Under the pieces are notes generated by a model. It saw nothing but the letters and a program-made list of their open reading frames with translations, was not told where the DNA came from and did not search any database. From contig NC_089589.1 of the NCBI RefSeq assembly GCF_019320115.1, positions 26,946,487-27,010,486 on the forward strand: a stretch of 64,000 nucleotides of DNA. Reading direction: 5' to 3'. Source of the DNA: Miscanthus floridulus (taxonomy: Eukaryota; Streptophyta; Magnoliopsida; Poales; Poaceae). Made by a program: the position numbers and the translations under genes. The first letter of the stretch is position 1. Every line of letters starts with the position of its first letter. Below are positions 1-10,900 of the stretch, in pieces.

Positions 1-737
1 CCCGTTACGGTCCAGGGGTTCGAAGGCTGGGCCCCTTGAGGTTTCGACAGCCGCCCCAGGGCAATAGAGTCAGGGACGACTATGGGCGAGCCCACAGATG
101 GCCGAGGCCCGAGCAAACAAATCGCTCGGGGCGTCCTAAGTCATGTCTGAGACCGGTAGGGAAGTCTCCGAATGGGATCCCATCGTAGGAAGGCACCGAG
201 CCACCGAGGCCCAGTGAACGGCCTTGACACCCACTAGAGAAACCCTCTGGTACCCTTGGAGTGTGTCTCCAGACCACTAGCCGTCCCCTAGCAAACGGGG
301 CGCGGGCCTCCACTCAGACTTACCCAATAATAGCTCACTGAAAGTGCCACCGCTCGTGCCCACCGAGGGTAGCCTGGCACATTCCACCCCTCCTTCCGAG
401 CGAAAAGGAAGCATGAGGGCCGCACAAAAAATTAGGGGCACCCCTGACCGCCCTCTTGCTTCATGCAGAGGCTCAAGGGCTCTCCCTGCGACCTTGCCGA
501 AACCCCGCAACCTGAACTCGCACTTGTGGGCTCGGCAAATACGATAAAAACTCCTCACTCAAAACACGAAAAAGGCCCCTGGAGGAGTGACTCCACTCCT
601 CCAGGGCCTCGGGGGCTACACCCGGCGGGTGTGCACGCCTCAAGAAGCAAAACACAATCCCTACAAGAGCCGACAAGCTAGATCCTGACAAACCCTTAGG
701 GAGAGTGCACGCACTCCCCCTAAAGCTCGGGGGCTAC
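1..737 (+). mobile_element. 3' internal region of LTR retrotransposon
   Basis: GC-rich sequence with no sustained coding frame. It ends in a purine-rich tract (CGGGGGCTAC, about 728-737) directly before the TG of the LTR at 738, which is the position of a polypurine tract. I read it as the untranslated tail between pol and the 3' LTR of a Ty3-type element whose coding part lies left of the window. The short reading frames here run on both strands and resemble no protein I know. Confidence 0.6.
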
Positions 738-2052
738 TGTCGGGTACCATAAAACGGGGTACCCCAAGCGTACACCAAAAGGGTCACTTAAATCCCATCA
801 ACAACAAAGCTAGAGGGTAAGCCATGGGCTCATCACCAGCCTCATCCGAGCCCATCGGCTCTCCGCCTCACCCGAGACCTCGCACGGGAGGTCTCGGCGC
901 CCTGACGCAATCTCTGCCTTGCGCGAGGCCTTTCACGGGAGGCCTCGGCAAGGAGCCAAATCTCCGTCTCGCCCGAGGCCCCGTGCGTCCAGCCTCGGAT
1001 GAGACTGCTATCCTTCGTATCATTCGAGGCTGGCTTGACAATGACCCGTCGCTCCCGCCTCGACCGGTCTTCTCGACAGCATGTCACGTCCCATTAATGC
1101 GTCAACCACTCCCACAATCTCAGCTGGGCGATGGCTCGACACCGCGGAGAGGCCGACGGGACAAGAAGTCGCATCAGTGCCATACCGGCTGAGACAGGGC
1201 ATGGCGGGGATTACCGGCCACTGTATTCAGGCGTTGTGCCCACGATCAGCGCCCGCGCTACACTGTGCCCCGTAACTCCCGCCCCAGAAAAAAACGCGGC
1301 ATGGGAAGCCTAGTCCGGGTCATCATCGCCTCCAAACTAGTATACCAGATCAACCGCTCCCTCCAGGCCTCGGCACTCTACACCAGGGTCTCGGCTATCT
1401 CGAGATTCACGTCTGCCGAGACCCCCCACCGCGGTTCGGCCTCGGCACCAACCGAGCCTCGACCTCACATGCAATCAATCCACAGTGACCCGCACGCTGA
1501 CCGCCGCGCCCGCTCCGAGGCAGCCCTAGGGCTCCCATAATGCACAGGATCGGATGTGACCAGCACGTCGCCCTAGTGCTCCAAGGATGGACTGCTCCGA
1601 CGACCACACCGCCACAGGAATAGGCTACAGGGCTCGGACATGCTACCTCTGTTCACACGACGCCGCATAGTTAGCACATGTACTACCCTTGTCCTCCCTT
1701 CAAACTATAAAAGGAAAGGACTTGGGCCATTTCAAAGGAGAGTGGGACACTCACGAAGAACAACACCCTGTAACACGCACACTTCCCGGCCGCCTGAGAG
1801 CAACGTCTCAAGCAGCTCACATTACTCCCCGCCGAGATCTAGGACTAGCTCCCTCTCTCACCTAGCTTGTAACCCCCTACTACAAGCACTTCGGTGCAAG
1901 GAATACAAGATCGATCTCTCAAACTGGACGTAGGGCACCGATTGTCTGAACCAGTATAAGCCTTGTGTCTCTTTGCATCACCATCCGGGATTGGGAATAC
2001 GCAGCACAAATTCACTAGTTGGTTGAGGATCCCCTGGTCCAAAACACCGACA
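738..2052 (+). mobile_element. 3' LTR of a Ty3-type retrotransposon
   Basis: The segment begins TGTCGGGTACC and ends AACACCGACA, giving the TG...CA ends and short inverted terminal repeat (TGTCGG/CCGACA) of an LTR. A polypurine-like tract sits immediately upstream and a TATA box inside. The LTR is about 1.3 kb with repeated CCTCGGC-type motifs. The sequence right after it (2053 onward) matches the upstream region of XRN copy B near 7786, so the element inserted in the promoter area of XRN copy A. The 5' LTR and target duplication are outside the window, so superfamily assignment rests on LTR style only. Confidence 0.75.
1706..1713 (+). promoter_or_regulatory. TATA box in LTR
   Basis: TATAAAAG lies about 970 bp into the LTR, followed by the GC-rich stretch expected for the R region. 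It is the only strong TATA motif in the LTR and the likely core promoter of the retrotransposon. Confidence 0.55.
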
Positions 2053-2106
2053 AGTAGCCTCTCTCCCTCGGCGTCCAACTAGTACCAGTACCAGTACCAG
2101 TACTAA

Positions 2107-2260
2107 GGCCAGTCTTAGTGAGATTTTATTAGAGTTTTATGGACATTAAATAGGTTGATGTGGCACCGTATTGATGAAGAGAGATGATAAAAGTTTCATG
2201 GGAGTAGAGAGAGTTTCATGAATTAGTAACATGACCATGAAATCCCCACTGACACTGGCC
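2107..2260. mobile_element. Tourist-like MITE (PIF/Harbinger)
   Basis: A 154-bp element with terminal inverted repeats GGCCAGTCTTAGTG and (reverse complement of the right end) GGCCAGTGTCAGTG, flanked by TAA at 2104-2106 and 2261-2263. A 3-bp TAA duplication with GGCC ends is typical of Tourist MITEs. It has no coding capacity. Confidence 0.8.
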
Positions 2261-2263
2261 TAA

Positions 2264-2653
2264 GGTGACGTTTGATTCCACAAATGGCAATGGCAACGCA
2301 AAGGGAATAAATACCAGCGGTAGTGGGAAGGGAAGCTTTGATGGTTTGTTTTGTTTGCTTGAGCAGCGGGATGCCTAAGACGGATCCCTTTAGTCTTTGT
2401 CAGTTTGAATCTGGTTTTTAGAAATTAGTGGAAAACACCCTGGTTTTTTCTGCCAGTTTTTACCGAATTCTTAAAAACTAAGAAGTTATTGATATCTAGC
2501 TTTTGCTAGTTTTTTTTTGACATATAGAGCAATAAATAAAGTATAATTTTTAAAAACTAGGGATCCAAACACCTCACTAATTTTTACTCAAAATCCAGAT
2601 TTTAGAAAGTATTGGCAAAAACTGGTTTTTAAGAATCCAAAACTGATCCAACA
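2264..2653. other. spacer upstream of XRN pseudogene
   Basis: AT-rich sequence without a gene. It contains a loosely palindromic stretch (about 2385-2650: AACTGGTTTTTA on one side and its complement-like partner on the other) and the motif GGATCCAAACACC, which suggests a decayed DNA transposon. Its right edge replaces the start codon of XRN copy A, so a transposon or deletion junction falls at about 2653. Confidence 0.4.
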
Positions 2654-2865
2654 GGGGTGCCTTCCTTCTACAAGTGGCTCGTGGGCAAGTACCCCAACAT
2701 CGTCGTCCCCGCCAAGGAGCACGACGAAGCTGGCGCCGGCACGTCGTCGTCGCCATCGCCGGGGGACGAACAAGCCGGCGCCGGAGGACCAGGTATGTCA
2801 TCTATAACACACATGTTACACACACATCACATCATCCGCCTGATGGATCGATTGAGTTCCTCAAC

Positions 2866-2995
2866 TGTGAATCCCCGTTCGGCTTACCTTAAAAGCGGGC
2901 TTATTCGACTTCTTTTTTCAGCCGAAACCGTGTTTTTCTATTATAACATTTCAGCTTTAGCTTGTTTTTTCAGCCAATTTCAGCCCAGCCAACTG
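2866..2995. mobile_element. MITE in intron 1 of XRN copy A
   Basis: A segment beginning around CCCCGTTCGGC and rich in TTTTCAGCCGAAA/TTTTTTCAGCC motifs. It is absent from intron 1 of copy B and similar to segments near 30030-30147 and 32033-32166. These belong to a small DNA-transposon family with CCGTTCG-type ends common in panicoid grasses. Exact edges and target duplication are unclear. Confidence 0.5.
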
Positions 2996-3246
2996 GTATG
3001 TAGGTGTGCCCGCCAACGACGTTCGATGAGGTGTTCGTGGCCATGTTCGAGTACATCGACCTCCTCTTCCGCATCGTTAGGCCTACCAAGCTTCTCTACT
3101 TGGCTGTAGGTACGTGTACTCCTGTATACTAGTACATGTTTCATCCGTTTTTTTCCATTGTCTTTCTTGGCGTTTCATCGATACAATACAACGCATTTGT
3201 GTGTCTTGTTTGAACTGCAGATGGCGTTGCTCCACGCGCCAAAATG

Positions 3247-3479
3247 TGTTGGGGTTTAGTCCCACATCGTGTAGCGATGGTGGGGGAGCACAACATATAA
3301 GGCGGGAGAACCCTCACCTATCAGGCTAGTCTTTTGGGTTGAGTAAGGCCCAAGGCCTTATATGTTGTCAGCTCCGGTGGACCTAGGACCTGTGGGAGCA
3401 CAGGCTCATGGTAACGAGCCAGGCCGGCTGTAAGCTAGCTCCAAGATCGTGAACTCAGTGGTCACCACTGGTTCCAACA
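3247..3479 (+). repeat. TRIM LTR 1
   Basis: 233-bp LTR, TG...CA ends. It directly follows the AAATG target site and is followed by the primer-binding site at about 3481. Confidence 0.88.
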
Positions 3480-3587
3480 ATTGGTATCAGAGCCGGTACC
3501 CGAGATCAGAAAAAGCTAAACCCGATAAAAAAATCTCGAGCATCACATCATGGCGGGGGCACCCCGATGTGTAACTAAGGGGGAGAT

Positions 3588-3820
3588 TGTTGGGGTTTAG
3601 CCCCACATCGTGTAGCGATGGTGGGGGAGCACAACATATAAGGCGGGAGAACCCTCGCCTATCAAGGCTAGTCTTTTGGGTTGAGTAAGCCCAAGACCTT
3701 ATATGTTGTCAGCTTCGGTGGACCTAGGACCTGTGGGAGCGTAGGCTCGTGGTAACGAGCCGGGCCGGCTACAAGCTAGCTCCAAGATCGTGAACTCGGT
3801 GGTCACCATTGGTTCCAACA
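3588..3820 (+). repeat. TRIM LTR 2
   Basis: 233-bp LTR preceded by polypurine tract GGGGGAGAT and followed by a slightly mutated primer-binding site (TTGATATCAGAGC). Confidence 0.88.
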
Positions 3821-3927
3821 ATTGATATCAGAGCCGGTACCCATGGTCAGAAAATCTAAACCCAATAAAAAATCTCGAGCGTCACACATATAGTGGGGGC
3901 ACCCCAATGTGTGACTAAGGGGGAGAT

Positions 3928-4159
3928 TGTTGGGGTTTAGTCCCATATCGTATAGCGATGGTGGGGGAGCACAACATATAAGGCGGAAGAAGCCCCCACC
4001 TATTAGGCTAGTCTTTTGGGTTGAGTAAGGCCCAAAAGCCTTATATGTTGTCAGCTTCGGTGGACCTGGGACCTGTGGGAGCGCAGGCTCGTAACGAGCC
4101 GGGCCGGCTACAAGCCAGCTCCAAGATCGAGAACTCGGTGGTCACCACTGGTTCCAACA
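3928..4159 (+). repeat. TRIM LTR 3
   Basis: 232-bp LTR, same boundaries as LTR 2, followed by TTGGTATCGGAGC, a one-base variant of the primer-binding site. Confidence 0.88.
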
Positions 4160-4258
4160 ATTGGTATCGGAGCCCATGGTCGAAAAAGCTAAACCCGATA
4201 AAAAATCTCGAGCGTCATATATGGCGGGGGCACCCCGATGTATGACTAAGGGGGAGAT

Positions 4259-4490
4259 TATTGGGGTTTAGTCCCACATCGTGTAGCAATGGTGGGGGAG
4301 CACAACATATAAGGCGGGAGAACCCTCACCTATCAGGCTAGTCTTTTGGGTTAAGTAAGGCCTAAGGCCTTATATGTTGTCAGCTCCGGTGGACCTGGGA
4401 CCTGTGGGAGCGCAGGCTCGTGGTAACGAGCCGGGCCGGCTGCAAGCCAGCTCAAGATCTTGAACTCGGTGGTCACCACCGGTTCCAACA
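4259..4490 (+). repeat. TRIM LTR 4
   Basis: 232-bp LTR whose first bases are TATTGGGG instead of TGTTGGGG. Its CCAACA end abuts the second AAATG target duplication. Confidence 0.88.
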
Positions 4491-4745
4491 AAATGAACCA
4501 GCAGAGGTCCAGGCGCTTCAAGGCTGCCAAGGACGCTAAAGATGCGGTACTTAAATAAACCCCTCGGGCCTTGGACCTCACTTCACCGTGAGGGATCCAG
4601 CTGCGGCATGCAGGGGAAACAAGAAATGCGCCAAAATCCACCCCCACACGGCAAATCCCCATCCCCCTCCGATGGCGGCAACAGCGCTACCGAGGCAACC
4701 TTCTCCGGTCATGTACTATGGCGCTGGCGAGACTAGTGCTCCTCC

Positions 4746-5304
4746 TAGGGATGGCAACGGGTGAGAAACCTGGTGGGGATAGAAGAACACACCCGCCCCC
4801 ACCAGGGTTCAAACACTCCGTCACCCGTACCCGTCACCCATGACGGGTCTCAAATTTACCTAGACCCATCACCCGCGTGGGTAACGGGTACCCATCGGGT
4901 GACTCATCCCCATTTAACAATAACACAAGATCATAATTCACAAAGCTAACATCATCAAAAATTCAAAATGATCATGCAAGTATACGGCGTAGGAAGCGGA
5001 TGCGAATAGACACGGAGACACCTGGGTTGCGGCGCTGCTGAATGAGGAGGATTAATTGGAACTCTAGGGTTTTCTTCTCTATATACTGTTTAATGACTGG
5101 ATGGACCTATGTGTCGTACTCAAACGGGGGACCCATCGGGTAACGGGTTTGGGGTATGCAAGAACGCACCCAAACCCGCTTCACCCGATGGGTGAGGTAA
5201 TCACCCAGTACCGTACCCGTGGGGGGCAAAATCCCCCAAACCCGTACCCTAATAGGGTTTTTACCCGCGGGTAAACGGGTCGCGGGTACCCGTTGCCATC
5301 CCTG
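4746..5304. mobile_element. non-autonomous hAT element
   Basis: A 559-bp element with terminal inverted repeats TAGGGATGGCAACGGGT and CAGGGATGGCAACGGGT (right end read as reverse complement), flanked by a perfect 8-bp duplication GCTCCTCC (4738-4745 and 5305-5312). An 8-bp duplication is the hAT signature. The interior repeats ACCCGT/ACGGGT motifs near both ends and has an AT-rich middle. No transposase is encoded. Confidence 0.88.
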
Positions 5305-5360
5305 GCTCCTCCAGGCCTGCGTCTGCCTCGCTGTGGTGCCTGATCTGCTTATGTACGAGG

Positions 5361-5555
5361 CAGTGTTTTCCTAAACGCTAAACGGTAAACAATTGATCAC
5401 CTATCGTTTAGCCATTATTCGGGCAAAACGTCCCACTAAACAGGCTAAACGGCCAATTAAACAGGGTAAACGGGTGATTAAACAGGAACAGCGCACCACC
5501 GTGTAGCATTTACACGGTGTTTAAACGGGCTAAACGACCGTTCAGACGAACAGTG
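5361..5555. mobile_element. hAT MITE
   Basis: A 195-bp element beginning CAGTGTTTTCC and ending GAACAGTG, flanked by a perfect 8-bp duplication GTACGAGG (5353-5360 and 5556-5563). The interior is filled with TAAACGG/CCGTTTA motifs in both orientations, probably subterminal transposase-binding repeats. It is non-coding. Confidence 0.82.
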
Positions 5556-5563
5556 GTACGAGG

Positions 5564-5889
5564 GCGCTGGCGAGGCTAGGGGTCGCCCTCACCTACGATG
5601 TTAACTGCTGGTGGTCGACGGGTGAGACCCTCAAGGCAGCTGGGTCCATGGCACCACAAGGCTCGCTTCGCACCTACTCACTAGGTGTTCGATTCAATGT
5701 CCCACCAAAGTATTTGCATTCGTTCATAAGGTATTCCGACATTTCTCAAAGTGCTAAGATCCTACATGGATACATCCTGAAGTATGGGATCTGGCTGCTT
5801 GGTAATCTCCTGGTAAAGGTCACCTGTTTTAGTTGCAAGGTATCAGTTCTGAAGCTATCAAGAAGAACTTCAGAAATCACATATTCAGC
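5564..5889. other. spacer between hAT elements
   Basis: Unique-looking sequence with one 82-codon reading frame (5648-5896) that I do not recognise and that runs into the next transposon. It could be a decayed gene fragment. No promoter or splice structure is convincing. Confidence 0.3.
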
Positions 5890-5897
5890 ATATTGAA

Positions 5898-6798
5898 TAT
5901 GGTTGAAACGGTCGGGATATATCCCGTTCCGTTCCGCCCCGATTTCTACATTTAATCCGATCGTTTTCGTATTTTCGGACAAAAACGGAATCGGTACGGA
6001 AAACGGGACACAAAATTCGAAATCGGGACGAAATCGGTTTGGGCCCTATCCCGATCGTTTTTGCATATCCCGTTTTTATTTCGGGATATCCCGTACACGC
6101 AAAGCAGACATTCCGAATTTACTTCTTACCCAGTGGAGCGGCCCAGTCAGCAACTCGAGCAGCCAGCGGAGCGGCCCAGCCAGCAGCTCGAGCAGCCAAC
6201 GGCCCAGCCAGCGACTCGAGCAGCCAGCGGCCCAGCCACAGCGAGCGACTTGAGCAGCCAGCGGCCCAGCCAGCAACTCGAGCAGCCAGCGGCCCAGCCA
6301 GCGACTCGGCCTAGCCAGCAACTCGAGCAGCCAGCGGCCCAGCCAGCGACTCGAGCAGCCAGCGGCCCAGCCAGCAACTCGAGCAAATCGGGAAGTGCTG
6401 CTCAAATATAACCTATTGGCTAGCCCAAATGTCTCTAAATATTTAGACCTTTTGCCTATTTATCAATTGTCATGCTGAATTGGTGATTTGTGTATCAATG
6501 TATGTGTACAAGTGAATTGTGCATGACCATGCGTGGTTGTGTCGGACTGTCAGTACTAGACTGTTGGCATGTTGTCATGCTCAACTAGGTTCTACGGGCC
6601 GGTGTTTCCGTTTTGCTTTTCGTATTCCGACCGTGTTCGACATGTTCCTGACCGAATTAGTTCATTTTCGATATCCCGTTAGTTCGTTTTCGTGTTCGTT
6701 TCCGACCTTCCCGAATTCGATTTCGTTTTCGTATTGAAATGTAAAAGTGAAAACAATATTGGGGTTATCCCGACCGAGTTCGACCGCTTTCAACCCTA
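5898..6798. mobile_element. non-autonomous hAT element with minisatellite
   Basis: A 901-bp element with ends TATGGTTGAAA and TAGGGTTGAAA (right end as reverse complement), followed inward on both sides by CGGTCGGGAT-type motifs. It is flanked by a perfect 8-bp duplication ATATTGAA (5890-5897 and 6799-6806). Repeated TCCCG/CGGGA words fill the arms. A GC-rich minisatellite occupies the centre-left. No transposase is encoded; the long reading frames inside are by-products of the minisatellite. Confidence 0.82.
6135..6388. repeat. about 27-bp minisatellite
   Basis: Roughly nine imperfect copies of a unit containing AGCGGCCCAGCCAGC and ACTCGAGCAGCC. Spacing varies because some copies lack parts of the unit. 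It lies wholly inside the hAT element and is open in several frames on both strands, giving low-complexity Ala/Ser/Gln/Pro peptides that are not likely to be real proteins. Confidence 0.8.
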
Positions 6799-6806
6799 AT
6801 ATTGAA

Positions 6807-7968
6807 AATGCAACAATCGGATGCTTATAAATATACTTGTATTTTATATTTATTAATATACCATATTAAATCGATGGTTTAAAAGAAATAATATATTTGT
6901 GTTCATCTTACTTATGCTTGATCTTGTTTGTGTCAAAGAAGCAACAAAAATGTCACATGGAGATCTTATTCATGCTTGATCATAGATGCATGTATCTATT
7001 TAATAGTTTGTAGACAGTAAAATAGACGGCTCATTGTACAAGCTGTTTATTTAGCCGTCTGTATGTAAGGTATCAAAAACTTACAGACAACAAGCCGTCT
7101 ATGGGTTGTACATGCCCTAAGGTGATTGGGAGGGATTCTAGAATTTTGAGGGTTTTTTTTATCTGGATTCTTGAAATCCCTAGGTAACCAAACGGTACCG
7201 GAATCCTAGGATATTTGAATGAGATTCTAAGATTTGGATTTTTTTTCTATCCGAAGTCTTAAAATCACTATGCATGGCACATAATCTAATAAACATCGGA
7301 GATTATTTTCATCCAGAATTCAAATTTTAGAATCTGATCCAAATATGCATTGAATGGTAGGATCATGGGAGCATCTGGCGGAGATTTTTGTCGTGCAAAA
7401 CCCAATTCCGTGGCATGTGGCGGAGACTCGCCAGCACTGTTGCGATAAGCGTACCGATAGGCCGAGTATCTGGGGGCAATCTATCTACTCCTATCGCTTG
7501 GAGTGTCCAGCTCCAGCTAGCCCTCCACGATCCATCAACCATCATTGCACTTGCCTCTGATCACACGACACGATCTCCACTACTAGCAGCTCCTGCAAAC
7601 CGCCTCGTGGGCCGTGCGCCGAGCATGCAGCCTGCCTAGGCGTGCATGCTTGCACACGTCGACGGTCGGCGCCATGTCATGTCATGTCATGGCCGCCGTT
7701 CTGTCTCCCCGTGCGCCCACCCCATCCACCCGATCGGCGACCGAGCGGCCCCTCCGTCTTCCCAATGCAGGATACTCGGAGATAGGAGTTGCGCCTCCCT
7801 CGGCGCCCAACTAGTACTAGTACTAGTACTAGTACCAGGGGCAGTTGTACTACCACTAGTGGGACACACAAGAACGAGTGAGCGATCAGATCGGTGACCG
7901 CTGACCAGAGCTAGCAGAGCTCGCTGCAGGCTGCAGCTGACGGCTGTTTTGCCTATCCGTCGCATGCC
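6807..7968 (+). other. upstream region of XRN copy B
   Basis: AT-rich to about 7350, then GC-rich toward the gene. It contains an inverted-repeat-like pair AGACGGCT/AGCCGTCT (about 7023-7105), probably a small decayed element. A CTAGTA microsatellite (7811-7838) and CTCCCTCGGCGCCCAACTAG (7794-7813) recur upstream of copy A at 2062-2100. The last 100 bp (GATCAGATCG, CTGCAGGCTGCAGCTG) match the leader of copy C, so this is the shared 5' UTR. I see no clear TATA box. Confidence 0.5.
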
Positions 7969-10900
7969 ATGGGGGTGCCTTCCTTCTACAAGTGGCTCGT
8001 GGGCAAGTACCCCAACATCGTCGTCCCCGCCAAGGAAGAAGACGAAGCTGGCGCCGGCACGTCGTCGCCGTCGTCGCGGGGGGACGAACAAGCCGCCGGA
8101 CCCAATGGCGTCTACCACAACCTGTACCTGGACATGAACGGCATCATCCACCCCTGCTTCCACCCGGAGGACCAGGTATGTCGTCTCTAACACATGCATG
8201 TTACACAAACATCACATCATCCTGATGGATTTGATCGAGTTCCTCAACTGAATCTCTTGACGCTCGAGCTGGTAAACGTGATGGATGGAATGCAATGCAG
8301 GTGTACCCGCCGAAGACGTTCGACGAGGTGTTCGCGGCCATGTTTGAGTACATCGACCGCCTCTTCCACGTCGTCAGGCCTACCAAGCTGCTCTACTTGG
8401 CAGTAGGTACGTGTACTCCTGTATACTAGAACATGTTTCATCTGTTTTTTTTTTCCACATCGTCTCTGTTGGCGTTTCATCGATACAATACAATGCATAT
8501 GCGTGTCTTGTTTCAACTGCAGATGGTGTTGCTCCCCGCGCCAAAATGAACCAGCAGAGGTCCAGGCGCTTCAAGGCTGCCAAGGATGCTAAAGATGCGG
8601 TAAATAAACCCCTCGGCCCTCACCTCTCCGTCGTCTGGATTTGTTTGCTGCTATGATTTATTTGCAGGAACCGTATATATATGTATGACTATGCTATGAT
8701 GATTTACAGGAACTGGAGGAGAAGATTCTGAGAGAGAAGTTCAGAGCTGAAGGGAGGGAGGTGCAACCGCGGGAGACGTATGAGGTTTCGGATCCCAATG
8801 TCATCACGCCGGGGACGGAGTTCATGGAGAAGCTTTCCAAAGCCCTCGAGTACTACATCCGGTCCCGGTTGAATAGTGACCCCGGGTGGAAAGGCATCAA
8901 GGTTTTAGTAGACACTGAGGCCCTTGCCTCACTTTAATTTCCCATTTTTGCATTGCTGCAGTAAATATCTAGATATTAATATTGACAACTTTTATTTAAT
9001 ATTAATATTGACAGTTTAAAGATATTAGTTTCAGTGTGTAAAATGCGCCCGCTGTTTTGAAATAATGGTTACCGTTTGATTTTACTATTTGAAACTTGTC
9101 AACTAATAGTCAAATGAAAATGATATTTTTAGCATTGTCATAAAAGTATTTAATTTCAATTTCAACTTGTGTATTTACAGTTACAGGTGAAATATCAAAG
9201 TGAAGAGTGATAATTTTCTTTTAATCTGAGGCATTGTGATTTTTTTTTTGAGTGGCTAGTTGATCACACATTTTGATCAAGATCCTGGTTTTCGTCAACA
9301 TGATCATTGCTTAATAACCTTCATGATACTTGCGTTTTGAAGGTAATACTCTCTGATTCAAATGTACCTGGAGAAGGTGAACACAAGATCATGTCTTTCA
9401 TCCGGGGACAACGGAGCCTGGAGAACTATGACCCAAACACAAGGCACTGCTTGTATGGACTGGTACGACGATGGAATAACTGAATATTTGAATATTCCCT
9501 TTCTACATCGCTGATCTTCTAATTGTTCCCTTTATTGTGTCTCTTTTACACACTGAATATAATTACAGGATGCGGACCTAATAATGCTCGCTTTGGCATC
9601 TCACGAACTTCACTTTTCAATTTTGCGCGAGGTCTGTTAATCCATCGTCGGTGTCAACTCCTGGCTTCATCCATACTATGATAGCTCTTGCCAAACCACA
9701 TTTAGTTAATTGGATTTAGCAAGCAACGGTGTATTGAAGTTAAATGTAATTGCAGAATTTTGTAAATATTTAGTTGAGAATACTCCTTTTGTTAACTTGG
9801 ACAGGATGCGTTACGTCCGACTCAGCCAGAAAATTGCATCCATCTATCTAAAGAACTGTTTAAAACTGAAGATTCCTCAAGAAAATGTAGAGGATGGTTC
9901 CCCCGCATGACAGAAACAACTCCTAGTAGGGACATGTCTCCCAAGAAACCTTATCAGGTTTGTTCCTCAGAGATGATAGCAGGGTCTTTCCATTTTAATT
10001 TTTTATAACACCGCCGTCTTGCAGTTTTTGAACCTATGGGTTCTGAGGGAGTACCTGGAGCTTGATTTGAAGATACCAAACCCGGTTGTCAAGACGGATA
10101 TCGAGAGGCTAATAGATGATTTCATATTTATCTGTTTCCTGACAGGAAATGACTTCATTCCACATATTCCTTCAGTTGAGATACATGAGGTGCACATATG
10201 CCGTCTGGTTCTGACAGCTTAACAGCAAACAATATTGTTGTTGTCACATCCTTTCACATGTCTCCCACTGCAAAAAAGTGATTTTCCCCCTTATCTTCGA
10301 TGTGGCAGGGTGCAATTGATCTGCTATTGGAAGTCTACAAACAAGCATTTAACAAAATGGGAGGCTATATTGTGAGCACAGAGAAGGTACATGCAGAATC
10401 GAACTGTTAATTTCATTAATAATTAGTTGTTGAGTTATGTTTGATGTACTTCTGCTGCTACCAAAAACAGTTAAAAGACAAACATGCTGCATATCTTAAA
10501 GTTTCGAGGTTGGAAAAGTTTTTTCATGAACTGTCCTTGTGTGAAGAGAAAATTTTTCTTAAAAGATATGAACTGCGAGAGGTATGTTATGAAACTTATA
10601 GTCCTTGGGTCAAAGTATACACTATTGCCAATTGGAACTTGTTGATTACATGCAGAGGTTACAGCGCAATTTAGTGCGCCGAGCTGCAGAAGAATGGAAA
10701 GAAAGAAACTATGGCAATATGGTGAGGGCTACATACAGCTAAAAATTTTGTTCTGATTACTGTCATATTCATTTTTAATCTCAAGCTTTCTTTTACTCAG
10801 GAAGAAAATCCTGATGGTCCAGACTTGACAGTAAAGTCTTTTTCAACAAACTGCAGTATGTCCACCTACAGCCAAGATAAGTCAGATGTAGGGAAGAGCT

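Larger units (their letters stand above)
3247..4490 (+). mobile_element. TRIM retrotransposon tandem array (4 LTRs)
   Basis: A terminal-repeat retrotransposon in miniature, inserted in exon 3 of XRN copy A with 5-bp target duplications AAATG (3242-3246 and 4491-4495). Four LTRs of 232-233 bp (TGTTGGGG...CCAACA) alternate with three internal segments of about 100-108 bp. Each internal segment starts with a primer-binding site resembling the complement of initiator Met-tRNA (TTGGTATCAGAGC, one or two changes in some copies) and ends in a polypurine tract AAGGGGGAGAT. There is no coding sequence, so mobility needed proteins from another element. The usual TRIM is LTR-internal-LTR; this one has two extra units, probably from unequal recombination between LTRs. 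Confidence 0.9.
2654..4546 (+). pseudogene. XRN copy A, truncated exoribonuclease pseudogene
   Basis: Remains of exons 1-3 of the same 5'-3' exoribonuclease gene as copies B and C. Exon 1 (2654-2792) starts at codon 2; the ATG is replaced by unrelated sequence. It has lost about 65 bp that in B encode the catalytic LDMNGIIHP segment, which also shifts the frame. Exon 2 (3004-3109) keeps its splice sites and full 106-nt length. Exon 3 is split: 3221-3246, then a TRIM array, then 4496-4546. Homology to B stops shortly after 4565, so exons 4-23 are absent. A MITE lies in intron 1. With no start, no catalytic residue and a broken exon 3, it cannot make an exonuclease. Confidence 0.9.

Noticed and set aside
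3480..3500. tRNA-Met-like sequence
   Set aside because: It is the primer-binding site of the TRIM element (complement of the tRNA 3' end), not a tRNA gene.
6061..6411. 116-codon and 109-codon frames on opposite strands
   Set aside because: Produced by the 27-bp minisatellite; no domain and no conservation expected.
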